A stretch of 38,729 nucleotides of DNA from Bifidobacterium breve. GTDB lineage: Bacteria > Actinomycetota > Thermoleophilia > Solirubrobacterales > Solirubrobacteraceae. The translations under genes and the position numbers were made by a program. The first letter of the stretch is position 1. Each line of letters starts with the position of its first letter. Shown one piece after another: positions 23,671 through 31,694 of this stretch. The notes under the pieces are model-generated. The model saw only the letters and a program-made list of their open reading frames with translations. It was not told the DNA's origin and made no database searches. The stretch spans positions 1 through 38,729 of the forward strand of contig CAMCUD010000039.1 in the NCBI GenBank assembly GCA_945878865.1, in the 5' to 3' direction.

Positions 23671-26600
23671 AGATCGACGAGATGGGGCTGGCGGAGAAGC
23701 CGGCGATTGAGTGGCTCGTCGGTGCTGGCTGGGCTGGTCGGAGCGGGCTATCGCTGGTCCCAGGTGTCTCCGCTGAGCGGCAGATCCCCAGCGATGTGGT
23801 CCTGCATGAGACCTTGACGGCGGCTGTGGCAAGGCTCAACCCGGTGTTGCCCGCCGCCGCGGTGACGCGTGCGGTCGAGATCGCGATGACGGGGACGAGC
23901 CCAATCCGCATCCTCGATCATCAGGGCTTTCACGAGTTGCTGCTCGCGGGCGTGCCGGTGTCGTGGTTGGACGGCGAGCGGGGTGAGCAGTCCACGCGTG
24001 CGCGACTGATCGACTGGGCCGATCCGGCGAACAACCGCTTTGAGGTCGTCGATCAGCTGACGATCGTCGAGGGCGGAAACAACCGCCGGCCTGACCTTCT
24101 CCTGTACGTCAACGGGCTCCCCCTCGGGCAGATCGAGCTGAAAAATCCAGCGGACGAGCAGGCGACCGCGATGGCGGCGGTCAACCAGGTCAAGCACTAC
24201 GCGCAGACGATTCCCGGGCTCTACCGCTACGTCGAGATCATCGGGGTATCCGACCTCATCAGCGCGCGCGTCGGGACCGTGTCGACGCCAGCGGAGCACT
24301 TCGCTGAGTGGAAGACGATGGACCCGGAGGAGATGAAGGGCGTCCCGCCGCTACGGGTGATGATCGAGCAGGCGTTCTCGCCCGCAGCATTCCTTGACCT
24401 CATCCGCAACTTCGTGCTGTTCGAGACCGACGGCGCGATGACGTGGAAGGTCATGGCCAAGTACCACCAGGTCGACGCGGTCAATCGAGCGGTGGAGTCC
24501 ACGTGGGCGGCGATGGAGGACCGCACACGGCGGGGTGGCGTCGTGTGGCACACCCAGGGCGCCGGCAAGTCGTACTCGATGGTGTTCTACGTCACCAAGC
24601 TGCGGCGCGACCCGCGGTTCGCCAACCCGACGGTGGTCCTCGTCACCGATACCAACGATCTCGACAACCTGTTGTCGGAGACCTTCGAGCGTCAGGCGCA
24701 CCTCGCTCCGGCGGTCGCGCGGGCGGAGCGCATCCAGCCGAAGGCCGGCGATTCGCGCAAGAGCCTGTACGAGCTGCTCGACGTTCCCGCGGACGGGATC
24801 GTCTTCACGACCATCCAGAAGTTCGGGCGTGGCAAAGACGAGGGCCCGATTCCGGTGTTGTCAGAACGGGAGAACGTCGTCGTGATCGCTGACGAGGCGC
24901 ACCGCTCGCAGTACGAGGACCTTGCCCGCAACCTCATGCGCGCGCTTCCGAACGCGACGCGCCTTGGCTTTACCGGGACGCCGATCGAGACCGCCGATCG
25001 GTCGACGAAGACCGCGTTCGGCGACTACATCAGCGTCTACCGAATGCGTCGGGCGCAGGAGGACGAGGCCACCGTCCCGATCTACTACGAGTCGCGGCAG
25101 GTCCCCGTCAACGCGGATCGCAGCGAGATCGACCAGGTGCAAGCGATCCTCGACCAGGAGACCGAAGAGGGACAGACCGAGCTGTCGAGCGAGTTCGCGC
25201 GCATGGACGCCATCATCGCCGCACCCGATCGCCTGGACACCGTGGCCGAGGACCTCGTCGCGCACTTCACCGACCGCTGCCGAACGTTCCCCGGCAAAGC
25301 GATGCTCGTCGCCTACAGCCGCCGCGCGGCGGCGGAGTATGCCGACCGGCTCAAGCGCCTCCTCGGTGACGAGGCGGTGGATGCCGTGATGGGCGCAACC
25401 GCCACCGATCCCCGGCCGATAAGCGACTACCGCAAGAACAAGCAGCAGCTCAAGCAGATCGAGAAGGACTTCAAGGACCCCGACCACCCGCTGCGGGTCG
25501 TGGTCGTCAAGAACATGTGGCTGACCGGATTCGACGCGCCCGTGCTTCACACGCTGTACGTCGACAAGCCCATGAGGGACCACGGACTGCTGCAGGCGAT
25601 CGCGCGAGTCAACCGCGTGTTCGAGGGCAAACCCGGCGGGCTCGTCGTCGACTACATCGGCATCGGCGACGACCTGCGCGCCGGCCTGACCGCGTACGCC
25701 AAGGACGATGTGGACGACGTCGTTATCCCGTTGGAGGTCGCGCAGGCGAAACTCCGCGAGAAGCACGAGGTGATGTGCGACCTCCTGCACGACATCACAT
25801 GGGTGCCGGATCCGGGCGCGACCGCCGGCGAACGCGCCACGGTGGTGCACGCTGCGGCCGAGGAGGCTGTCGCGCGATATGTCCTGGATGACGAGCAAGC
25901 CGGGTTGCTGCTCGACGAGCACGCTCAGTACGCGCGGTGGTTCCGGTTGGTCTCTCCGAACGAGCCGACCGTCGAGCAGCGGTTCGATCATGACTTCTTC
26001 GCGCTGGTCGTCAAGGTGCTGCGAGCGGCGCTTGCCGATGCCGGCGAGCGCGACGGCAGCGGGCCGAGCAGGGAGGCGCGTCTGGCCGTCGAGCAGTTCT
26101 TCTCGGAGGGGCTCGCCGGCGGAGAGATCGTGGACGTGTTCGAGATTGCCGGAGAGTCGCGGCCGGAGATCAGCGTCCTATCCGACGAGTTCCTGGACGA
26201 CATCAAGACGAAGCTCACGCGGCCGGAGACCCAGGTCGCCCTGCTGCGCAAGCTGCTGAACGGGGAGATCCGAGGTCGCTTTGCGTCCAACCGGACGCAA
26301 TCCAAGCGCTTCAGCGACGAACTGCAGGCAGTGCTCGATCGCTACCACGCGAAGCAGCTCACCTCGGCTGACGTCGTCGCCGAGCTGGTCAAACTCGCCA
26401 AGAAGTTGCGCGAGCAGCGCGATCGCAACGAGCAGCTCGGCCTGTCGCCGCAGGAACTCGCGTTCTATGACGTCCTGGCGTCCAAGGGCGAGGAGTGGGT
26501 GGATGATCCGCGGCTGAAGGGCATCGCCGCCGAGATCGTCCAGAGCTTGACCCGTCCGGACGATCCGGCGCTTGGGGTGGACTGGACCGAGCGCAGCAAC

Positions 26601-26762
26601 CTGGAGGCGAAGGTGCGGCTGAGGATCAAGCAGATCCTCAGGCGCAACAAGAAGCTACTGCCCACCAACGGCGGCGGCTTCGACGGGATGGTTGAGCGGG
26701 TCTTCGAGCAGGCCAGGGCCCTGTATCAGCGCTGGCCCGAGGTCGAAGGCGAATCCTCCTAG
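23667..26762 (+). CDS. hsdR: Type I restriction endonuclease HsdR
   Basis: A 1031-aa motor/nuclease subunit. The N-terminal nuclease has RRPDLLLYVNGLPLGQIELKNP with D143 and E157-L-K159, the PD-(D/E)XK set. The superfamily-2 translocase follows: VVWHTQGAGKSYSM (K301), VVIADEAHRSQY (DEAH at 409-412), GFTGTPI, and in the second RecA lobe MLVAYSRRAAAEYADRL, VVVKNMWLTGFDAPVLHTLYVDKPM and LLQAIARVNRVF. A helical C-terminus (KKLREQRDRNEQLGLSPQELAFYDVLAS) binds the methylase core. All motifs look intact, so restriction should be active. The start is GTG 23667 within the hsdS stop. Confidence 0.96.
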   Translation: MKIDEMGLAEKPAIEWLVGAGWAGRSGLSLVPGVSAERQIPSDVVLHETLTAAVARLNPVLPAAAVTRAVEIAMTGTSPIRILDHQGFHELLLAGVPVSWLDGERGEQSTRARLIDWADPANNRFEVVDQLTIVEGGNNRRPDLLLYVNGLPLGQIELKNPADEQATAMAAVNQVKHYAQTIPGLYRYVEIIGVSDLISARVGTVSTPAEHFAEWKTMDPEEMKGVPPLRVMIEQAFSPAAFLDLIRNFVLFETDGAMTWKVMAKYHQVDAVNRAVESTWAAMEDRTRRGGVVWHTQGAGKSYSMVFYVTKLRRDPRFANPTVVLVTDTNDLDNLLSETFERQAHLAPAVARAERIQPKAGDSRKSLYELLDVPADGIVFTTIQKFGRGKDEGPIPVLSERENVVVIADEAHRSQYEDLARNLMRALPNATRLGFTGTPIETADRSTKTAFGDYISVYRMRRAQEDEATVPIYYESRQVPVNADRSEIDQVQAILDQETEEGQTELSSEFARMDAIIAAPDRLDTVAEDLVAHFTDRCRTFPGKAMLVAYSRRAAAEYADRLKRLLGDEAVDAVMGATATDPRPISDYRKNKQQLKQIEKDFKDPDHPLRVVVVKNMWLTGFDAPVLHTLYVDKPMRDHGLLQAIARVNRVFEGKPGGLVVDYIGIGDDLRAGLTAYAKDDVDDVVIPLEVAQAKLREKHEVMCDLLHDITWVPDPGATAGERATVVHAAAEEAVARYVLDDEQAGLLLDEHAQYARWFRLVSPNEPTVEQRFDHDFFALVVKVLRAALADAGERDGSGPSREARLAVEQFFSEGLAGGEIVDVFEIAGESRPEISVLSDEFLDDIKTKLTRPETQVALLRKLLNGEIRGRFASNRTQSKRFSDELQAVLDRYHAKQLTSADVVAELVKLAKKLREQRDRNEQLGLSPQELAFYDVLASKGEEWVDDPRLKGIAAEIVQSLTRPDDPALGVDWTERSNLEAKVRLRIKQILRRNKKLLPTNGGGFDGMVERVFEQARALYQRWPEVEGESS

Positions 26763-26783
26763 GTGTCGCATATGCCTCCGGAT

Positions 26784-26804
26784 CCAGACCGCAGGTTCTG
26801 GTTT
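26784..26804 (+). terminator. Hairpin after hsdR
   Basis: CCAGACC-GCA-GGTTCTGG, a 7-bp stem with one bulged T, followed by TTT, 21 nt past the hsdR stop. It fits a weak intrinsic terminator for the hsd operon. Confidence 0.45.
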
Positions 26805-26990
26805 CAGCTTGCTGACCAGCTCCGCGGGACTATCGGCAGGAATCAGTGGCTACCCGCCCTGACGAAGTCCGCCGCCGATGCTCCTGTGAAGCGCCGGCCG
26901 AGCGTGATGTTGCCGCGTCGTCTGCGTGTCACGGCAAGCGAATCCACGCGCGGCCCCGAAGTCTGGCCGTGCCCCGCACCCAAGCCCCAG

Positions 26991-27019
26991 TTGAGGTGCC
27001 GGCAGCATGGCTTCATGCT
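26991..27019 (+). promoter_or_regulatory. Candidate vapBC promoter
   Basis: TTGAGG (26991-26996), 17-nt spacer, CATGCT (27014-27019). The -10-like box is the right arm of the first inverted repeat. Transcription would begin at or near the ATG at 27026. The stretch before it, from 26805, shows nothing else that I could support. Confidence 0.4.
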
Positions 27020-27039
27020 CCGAGCATGTCGCGCATGCT
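27004..27039 (+). promoter_or_regulatory. Double inverted repeat at the vapB start (operator)
   Basis: AGCATG-GCTT-CATGCT (27004-27019) and AGCATG-TCGCG-CATGCT (27023-27039). The two sites have identical half-sites and start 19 nt apart. The second covers the start codon of the antitoxin. This fits autorepression by the antitoxin-toxin complex, as known for FitAB/VapBC. Confidence 0.6.
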
Positions 27040-27259
27040 GCAAATCAAAGGCGTTCCCGAGCACGTGCACCGGACGCTCAAAGCGCGTGCCGCCCTGCGC
27101 GGCCAGACACTGAGCGACTACGTCCGCGGCGAACTCGAACGCTCGGCCTCCCGTCCCTCCCCCGATGAGCTCCTGGCGATGCTTGATCGCGATGCCCCGG
27201 CCGCGCTCGGCAAGAGCTCCGCAGCCGAGGTGCGCCGCGCCCGCGATCGCGCATCGTGA
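27026..27259 (+). CDS. vapB: FitA/VapB-like antitoxin
   Basis: A 77-aa antitoxin. The N-terminus MLQIKGVPEHVHRTLKARAALRGQTLSDYVRGELERSA is a ribbon-helix-helix DNA-binding domain of the FitA type (VPEHVHRTLKARA helix, then LSDYV). The C-terminal tail (PDELLAMLDRDAP...VRRARDRAS) likely wraps the toxin and blocks its active site. The start is ATG 27026, with an internal ATG at 27035. It ends in a GTGA overlap with the toxin gene. A double inverted repeat covers its start, so self-repression is likely. Confidence 0.87.
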   Translation: MSRMLQIKGVPEHVHRTLKARAALRGQTLSDYVRGELERSASRPSPDELLAMLDRDAPAALGKSSAAEVRRARDRAS

Positions 27260-27654
27260 GCGTCGTCGACGCGTCGCTGCTCATCGACGTCCTCCTCGGC
27301 CTGCCCGCAGGTCAGCCGTGGCGGCGATGGGTCGCGGAGACGAACCGGCTCGCCGCGCCCGACTGCCTCGGGGTCGAGGTCGGCCGGTATCTGCGCCGGC
27401 ACGTCACGACCGGCGCCTTGGATGGGCGCAGTGCCGACGACGCGCTTGCCGTGATGCGCGCGCTGCAGATCGAGCTGTACCCCACGCTGCCGCTGCTCAC
27501 CGACGCGCTCGCCCTCCGCGACACGTTCACCTTCGACGATGCCCTCTACGTCGCACTTGCGAGGCGCCTCGGCGAACCGCTGGCGACGAACGATCGCCGC
27601 CTGGCGCGCGCAGCCGGCCAGGCCGGTGTCACGGTCGTCGCGGCCCCAACCTGA
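27256..27654 (+). CDS. vapC: VapC-family PIN-domain ribonuclease toxin
   Basis: A 132-aa PIN-domain toxin, expected to cut tRNA, rRNA or mRNA when freed from its antitoxin. The four acidic positions are visible: D5 in SVVDASLLID, the Glu in LGVEVGRYLRR, the Asp pair in TFDDALYVALARRL, and the Asp in LATNDRRLA. Length is typical. The start is GTG 27256 in the stop of the antitoxin gene. The stop lies 13 nt from the convergent end of the RTX-like gene. Confidence 0.9.
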   Translation: MSVVDASLLIDVLLGLPAGQPWRRWVAETNRLAAPDCLGVEVGRYLRRHVTTGALDGRSADDALAVMRALQIELYPTLPLLTDALALRDTFTFDDALYVALARRLGEPLATNDRRLARAAGQAGVTVVAAPT

Positions 27655-27667
27655 CGGCGACGGCTGA

Positions 27668-30262
27668 TCAGCCGCGCTCGCCAGCGATCGACTCCGCCCC
27701 CGACGTCGTCGGACACGCCTTCGGCAGCGGCGCCACCGCCGAGCACACGTTGCCGCCACCATCCACCAGGAACCGGGCGAGCTCCACCCGCTCGCCGCAG
27801 ACCTCCGCCCGGGTCGCGCTCTGCGGCAAGTCCGGATCACCCGCGCATGCCCGCGCGGTCGCGCGCACGACGTGGCGGCCCGGCGGCACGGTGAACGTCA
27901 CGTCCTCCGAGCGCAGACCACCCGGGTCGGTCGGGTTCTCGGCCACCCGGCGCTCCACCGCCGCGTCCTCGTCGACGTAGCCCTCGAGCCGGTGCGCGGC
28001 GGCGAACAAGCCACCCCGGAAGCCGACCCGCAGCGTGATCGAGCGGCTCGCGCCGAGCGCGCGCGGACGGGACGACGAGCTCGGCGTGGGCGGCCGCGGC
28101 GCGACCCGTACGGCGGCGCCGATCGGCGTGTCGGCCGAGGGGGAACTCGCGATCGCGCCGCACGCGCGGTCCGGGGCGTCGCCCGAGCGGGCGGCGGCGC
28201 AGGCCCGCACCGTCCACCGGATCCGTGAGCCGGCGTCCGAGCCGCGCAGGAGCTCGGTGACCGGGAGGAACGGGTTGGTGGTGCGGGCGCAGCGTGGCGG
28301 GTTCGCCGAGGCGATGCACACGTTGTAGACCGCCGCGATCCGCCGCCAGGTGAACCGCTCGGTCGAGGTCGGAGTGATGGTGTCCCCGGCGCGCGGCTGC
28401 AGGTTCTCCGGCGCGCTCGGCGGCCGGGGGAAGACGCCGCAGATCGCGCCGTAGCTGACGAGGTCGGGCGAGCGGCCGAGGCGGTCGCCGCCGGCGGTCA
28501 GGCCGGTGACCGCCATCCCCGCGGGGCAGGTGGAGGTCCCGTCGATGCGGTCGTCCTCCTCGACGGCGGTGATCGCCGAGCCGATGTCGCCGAGCAGCGG
28601 ATCGAGGTTCCCGGCGAACGAGCACTCGAGGCCCGCGCGGCGGATGTAGATCGGGTCGTTGCGCTCGGCGAGCTCGGCCCACACGCCGGTCGCGACGCCA
28701 GGGCGCTCGGTGCCGCGCAGCGGCTCGTCGAGCTTGCAGCGCTCGGTCCACTCCGGGGCTTTGACGTTGAAGAGGCCGTCGCCGCCGTAGCGCTCGCCCA
28801 GTGTGTCGCCCGCCACCGGCGCGGTGAGACTGCCGTCCTCGGTCATCGTCGCGCAGAGCGGCTGGATCGCGCGGACGCCGTCGACCCCGCCGTTCACGAG
28901 CGCGATCTTGATGCTCGAACGGCCGCTGAACCCGACGACGTACTTGTCGACCCCGCCGCACGTCACGCTCAGGCGACCGACGTCCTCTCCGGTGGCGCCC
29001 AGCTGGGGGAGTTCGTTGCCGGTCTGTGCGGCGGAGGCTTTCAGGCCGTACACGCGGATCGTGGTGCGCCGCCCGCGCAGGCCGCGCTCCACCGAGGTGA
29101 CGATCGTCGGGCCCTTCGACGCCGAGGAGGGCACGGCGACCCGCACCGTCTTGCGCGCCCCCGCCCGCAGCCGGTACGACGAAGAACGTCCCCGCACGCC
29201 GCCCCGCGTGGCGCGCAGCCGGCCGCGGCAGCCAAGCCGCTGCACCGCCGCGGGACACCGCAGCCCCACCCGCAGCGCCCGGCCGCCGTCGCCGAACCGC
29301 CCCGCGCCCAGCACGACGTTCGGGCGCTCCTTCACCGCGCCGCGTGCACTGCGCTCGCAGGCCGCGACGTCGCCGACCTTGTCGCGCAGGTCGAGGTCGA
29401 CGTCGTCGGCGCCCGTACCGCACGCCACGGTGTCGGGCTTCCCTTCACGCGAGGTGATCGTGTCGTCGCCGCCGTCGCCGTCGAGCTGCTCGGCGGCGGG
29501 CCCGCCGGTGAGGACGTCCGCGCGCGGCGTGCCGATCGCGCCCTCCACACCGGTCAGCGCGTCGGTCCCGACGCTCGGCGCAGAACTCGTACCGACCCGC
29601 TTGACGGTCGCGCCGGTGTCAAGCCGCAGAAGCACAGAAGGCAGCGGACCGGTCGCCGTCATGAGCCCGCGGTAGTCGACGCGGTCGCTTCCCGGCCCGC
29701 CCGCCACGGTGTCCGCGCCCGGGCTGCCGAGCAGGCGGTCGTCGCCGTCGTCGCCACTCAGCGCGTCAGCGCCGGGGCCGCCGCCGATCGCGTCCCGGCC
29801 GGGACCGCCGGCCAGGTTGCCGCCACCCGCGCCCAGCCCACCGGCGTCGTCGCCCGGCCCGAGGGTGAGCGTCATCCGGTTGGCTGACTGGCGCACGCGG
29901 TCATCGCCGGCACCGAGGTCGCCGGTGACGTCGAGGCCTGCGACCTCCAGACGGTCGGGCCCGTCCGCCAGCGACACGGTCACCAGACGGCTGCCGCCCG
30001 CGGGGATGGGACACCGGACGAGCCGCACCTCGGCCAGGCAGCCGGTCGTCGTCGTGATCGCGTCCAGCCGGTTCTCGATGCGGATCTCCGGCGCGGCCTC
30101 GCTGCCTCCGAGGACGACGAAGACCTGATCCGGGCCGGACGAGCCCGTGATCCGCGCGCCCGCAGCCGGGTCGTAGACGACGTCGATCGGTGCCGCGCCG
30201 GCAAGGGCCGGCATCCCGAGGACCGCTGCGAGAGCAGCGCAGGCCGCCACAGGCTTCCGCAT
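27668..30262 (-). CDS. Secreted RTX-like calcium-binding-repeat protein
   Basis: An 864-aa exported protein. A signal peptide covers residues 1-23. Residues about 100-190 and 240-285 hold Gly/Asp-rich nonapeptide-like repeats (LGPGDDAGGLGAGGG, GGPGADALSGDDGDDRLLGSPGADTVAGGPGSD), which fold as a calcium-binding parallel beta roll. After this comes a Cys-pair, Arg-rich beta module (GLRCPAAVQRLGCRGRLRATRGG). The middle (about 420-620) has CGGVDKYVVGFSGRSSIKIALVNGG and several Cys, and may be a lectin-like or jacalin-like domain (guess). The end has more beta-sandwich sequence with paired Cys. No enzyme motif is visible. The start is ATG 30262, 6 nt after a TAGGCT box. Confidence 0.75.
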   Translation of the reverse strand: MRKPVAACAALAAVLGMPALAGAAPIDVVYDPAAGARITGSSGPDQVFVVLGGSEAAPEIRIENRLDAITTTTGCLAEVRLVRCPIPAGGSRLVTVSLADGPDRLEVAGLDVTGDLGAGDDRVRQSANRMTLTLGPGDDAGGLGAGGGNLAGGPGRDAIGGGPGADALSGDDGDDRLLGSPGADTVAGGPGSDRVDYRGLMTATGPLPSVLLRLDTGATVKRVGTSSAPSVGTDALTGVEGAIGTPRADVLTGGPAAEQLDGDGGDDTITSREGKPDTVACGTGADDVDLDLRDKVGDVAACERSARGAVKERPNVVLGAGRFGDGGRALRVGLRCPAAVQRLGCRGRLRATRGGVRGRSSSYRLRAGARKTVRVAVPSSASKGPTIVTSVERGLRGRRTTIRVYGLKASAAQTGNELPQLGATGEDVGRLSVTCGGVDKYVVGFSGRSSIKIALVNGGVDGVRAIQPLCATMTEDGSLTAPVAGDTLGERYGGDGLFNVKAPEWTERCKLDEPLRGTERPGVATGVWAELAERNDPIYIRRAGLECSFAGNLDPLLGDIGSAITAVEEDDRIDGTSTCPAGMAVTGLTAGGDRLGRSPDLVSYGAICGVFPRPPSAPENLQPRAGDTITPTSTERFTWRRIAAVYNVCIASANPPRCARTTNPFLPVTELLRGSDAGSRIRWTVRACAAARSGDAPDRACGAIASSPSADTPIGAAVRVAPRPPTPSSSSRPRALGASRSITLRVGFRGGLFAAAHRLEGYVDEDAAVERRVAENPTDPGGLRSEDVTFTVPPGRHVVRATARACAGDPDLPQSATRAEVCGERVELARFLVDGGGNVCSAVAPLPKACPTTSGAESIAGERG

Positions 30263-30274
30263 GGCCGGAGCCTA
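30260..30274 (-). promoter_or_regulatory. Leaderless-type -10 box (TAGGCT)
   Basis: On the minus strand TAGGCT (30274-30269) is followed by 6 nt and ATG 30262. No ribosome site fits, which implies a leaderless transcript. Confidence 0.45.
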
Positions 30275-30291
30275 CCTGCGAACGCCGCGCC

Positions 30292-31614
30292 TCACTTCAG
30301 CGTGAGCACCGTCCGCTTGCGCGCGAAGTTGTCCTTCGCATCGCTCGCCGACACCACCAGCTCAAGCTTCGGCCGCCCACCGCGCCGGAGGTACCTGCGC
30401 ACCGCCGCGAGGTCGTTCGCCTTGCGGAACCGCAGCGTCACCGTCCCCTGCGCGCCCGCGCGCAACCGCCGCACTTTCGTGATCTGCATCCACCAGCGCA
30501 CCTTCCCGGCCACGCGCACCTTCCCGAACGCCCGCACCGTGCACGCCTCGAACGGACAGCGCACCTTCAGCGCCACTGTCGCCGACGCAAGCACCGACAC
30601 GCTCGAGGGGAACGCCACCGAGAACGCCGGCGGCGCCTTGTCGCCGACCACCGCCGGCGGCGGGATCACGGCAGCCGCCGTCAGCGCGCGGCATGCCGGC
30701 CCGGCATCCCACCCGTACACGTCGACCCGCGGCACGTCGCGCTCAGCCACATAGACCCGGCACGACGCGTCCACGCCCAACCCGTACGGATAGCCGAACG
30801 CCTTCCCCGCCCCCGCCGGAGAGACGAGCGTCAGCGCCAGCTCGCCCGCCGGCGTGTAGACGTTCACCCGCCCGCCGGCGTCGGAGACGACCACGTTGCC
30901 TGCCGCGTCGACCTCCACGCCCAGCGGGCAGAACAGCTTGCCGGCACCGCTGGTCCCGAACTCGCCGAGCACCGCGCCCGACGAAGACAGGTGCACAACC
31001 CGGCCACCCGCGCACTGGTTGTCCGCGTCGACCGTCGCGTACACGTCGCCCGTCACCGGGCTCACCGCGACGTCGCGCGGCTGGGGCAGCGACGAGAACG
31101 TCGACAGCACCGCGCCCGACGTCGGGTCGTAGGCGACCACCCTGTCGTTGAACGTGTCGGCGACCAGCACCTCCTGACCAGAGACCACCGCCAGGCCTTG
31201 AGGGCACTTCAGCCGCGTCGCCCCGCCTGTGAACTCGCCGGCCGGCACGAAGTTCGCCGGGTCGATCCGCTGGACGCGCTGGCCGTAGCAGTCACTGACG
31301 TAGAGGAACCCGCCCCGCTCCTCGACGTCCTCGGGCAGACGGAACTGCCCGCGACCCGAGCCCGTCGAGCCGAACGCGCGCAGCCACGCGCCCGCCCCGC
31401 TCCACTCCGTCACCCGGTCGTTCAGGGCGTCGATGACCCAGACGTTGCCGTTGTCGCCGACCCCCACGCCGAGCGGGTGGTCGAACTGGCCGTCACCGGC
31501 GCCGAACGCGCCGAAGGACTGCTGCAGAGCGAACGTGTCGGCGGTCGCCGAAGGGGCGAGACAGCTCAGGAACGCGGCCGCGCAGACGAGGAACGAAACG
31601 ACGAAGCGGGACAT
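30292..31614 (-). CDS. Secreted NHL-repeat beta-propeller protein
   Basis: A 440-aa exported protein with a signal peptide (residues 1-25, MSRFVVSFLVCAAAFLSCLAPSATA region). Residues about 30-310 form an NHL-type beta propeller: repeats such as GQFDHPLGVGVGDNGNVWVIDALNDRVTEWS, GQFRLPEDVEERGGFLYVSDCYGQRVQRID and CPQGLAVVSGQEVLVADTFNDRVVAYD. The C-terminal 110 residues are a beta-rich module with a Cys pair (KVRCPFEACTVRAFGKV) and basic residues, like those in the two other large secreted proteins here. Likely role: protein or ligand binding at the cell surface. The start is ATG 31614, 6 nt after a TACGGT box. Confidence 0.85.
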   Translation of the reverse strand: MSRFVVSFLVCAAAFLSCLAPSATADTFALQQSFGAFGAGDGQFDHPLGVGVGDNGNVWVIDALNDRVTEWSGAGAWLRAFGSTGSGRGQFRLPEDVEERGGFLYVSDCYGQRVQRIDPANFVPAGEFTGGATRLKCPQGLAVVSGQEVLVADTFNDRVVAYDPTSGAVLSTFSSLPQPRDVAVSPVTGDVYATVDADNQCAGGRVVHLSSSGAVLGEFGTSGAGKLFCPLGVEVDAAGNVVVSDAGGRVNVYTPAGELALTLVSPAGAGKAFGYPYGLGVDASCRVYVAERDVPRVDVYGWDAGPACRALTAAAVIPPPAVVGDKAPPAFSVAFPSSVSVLASATVALKVRCPFEACTVRAFGKVRVAGKVRWWMQITKVRRLRAGAQGTVTLRFRKANDLAAVRRYLRRGGRPKLELVVSASDAKDNFARKRTVLTLK

Positions 31615-31626
31615 CCACCGACCGTA
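31612..31626 (-). promoter_or_regulatory. Leaderless-type -10 box (TACGGT)
   Basis: On the minus strand TACGGT (31626-31621) precedes ATG 31614 by 6 nt. This is the same layout as at the neighbouring gene. Confidence 0.45.
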
Positions 31627-31694
31627 CGACCGGACCGCCGACCCGCCCAGAGGAAGGTGCCGCAGACTTGCCGCCGCGAACTACCGAACGCTCC

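Noticed and set aside
26763-27113. A 116-aa plus-strand frame after hsdR
   Set aside because: It overlaps vapB in another frame, has no family or ribosome site, and its first bases form the likely hsd terminator.
17254-27668. Integrase, transposase, attachment-site repeats or CRISPR repeats around the island
   Set aside because: None were seen by eye. The only repeats found are the operator copies and one 12-bp match.
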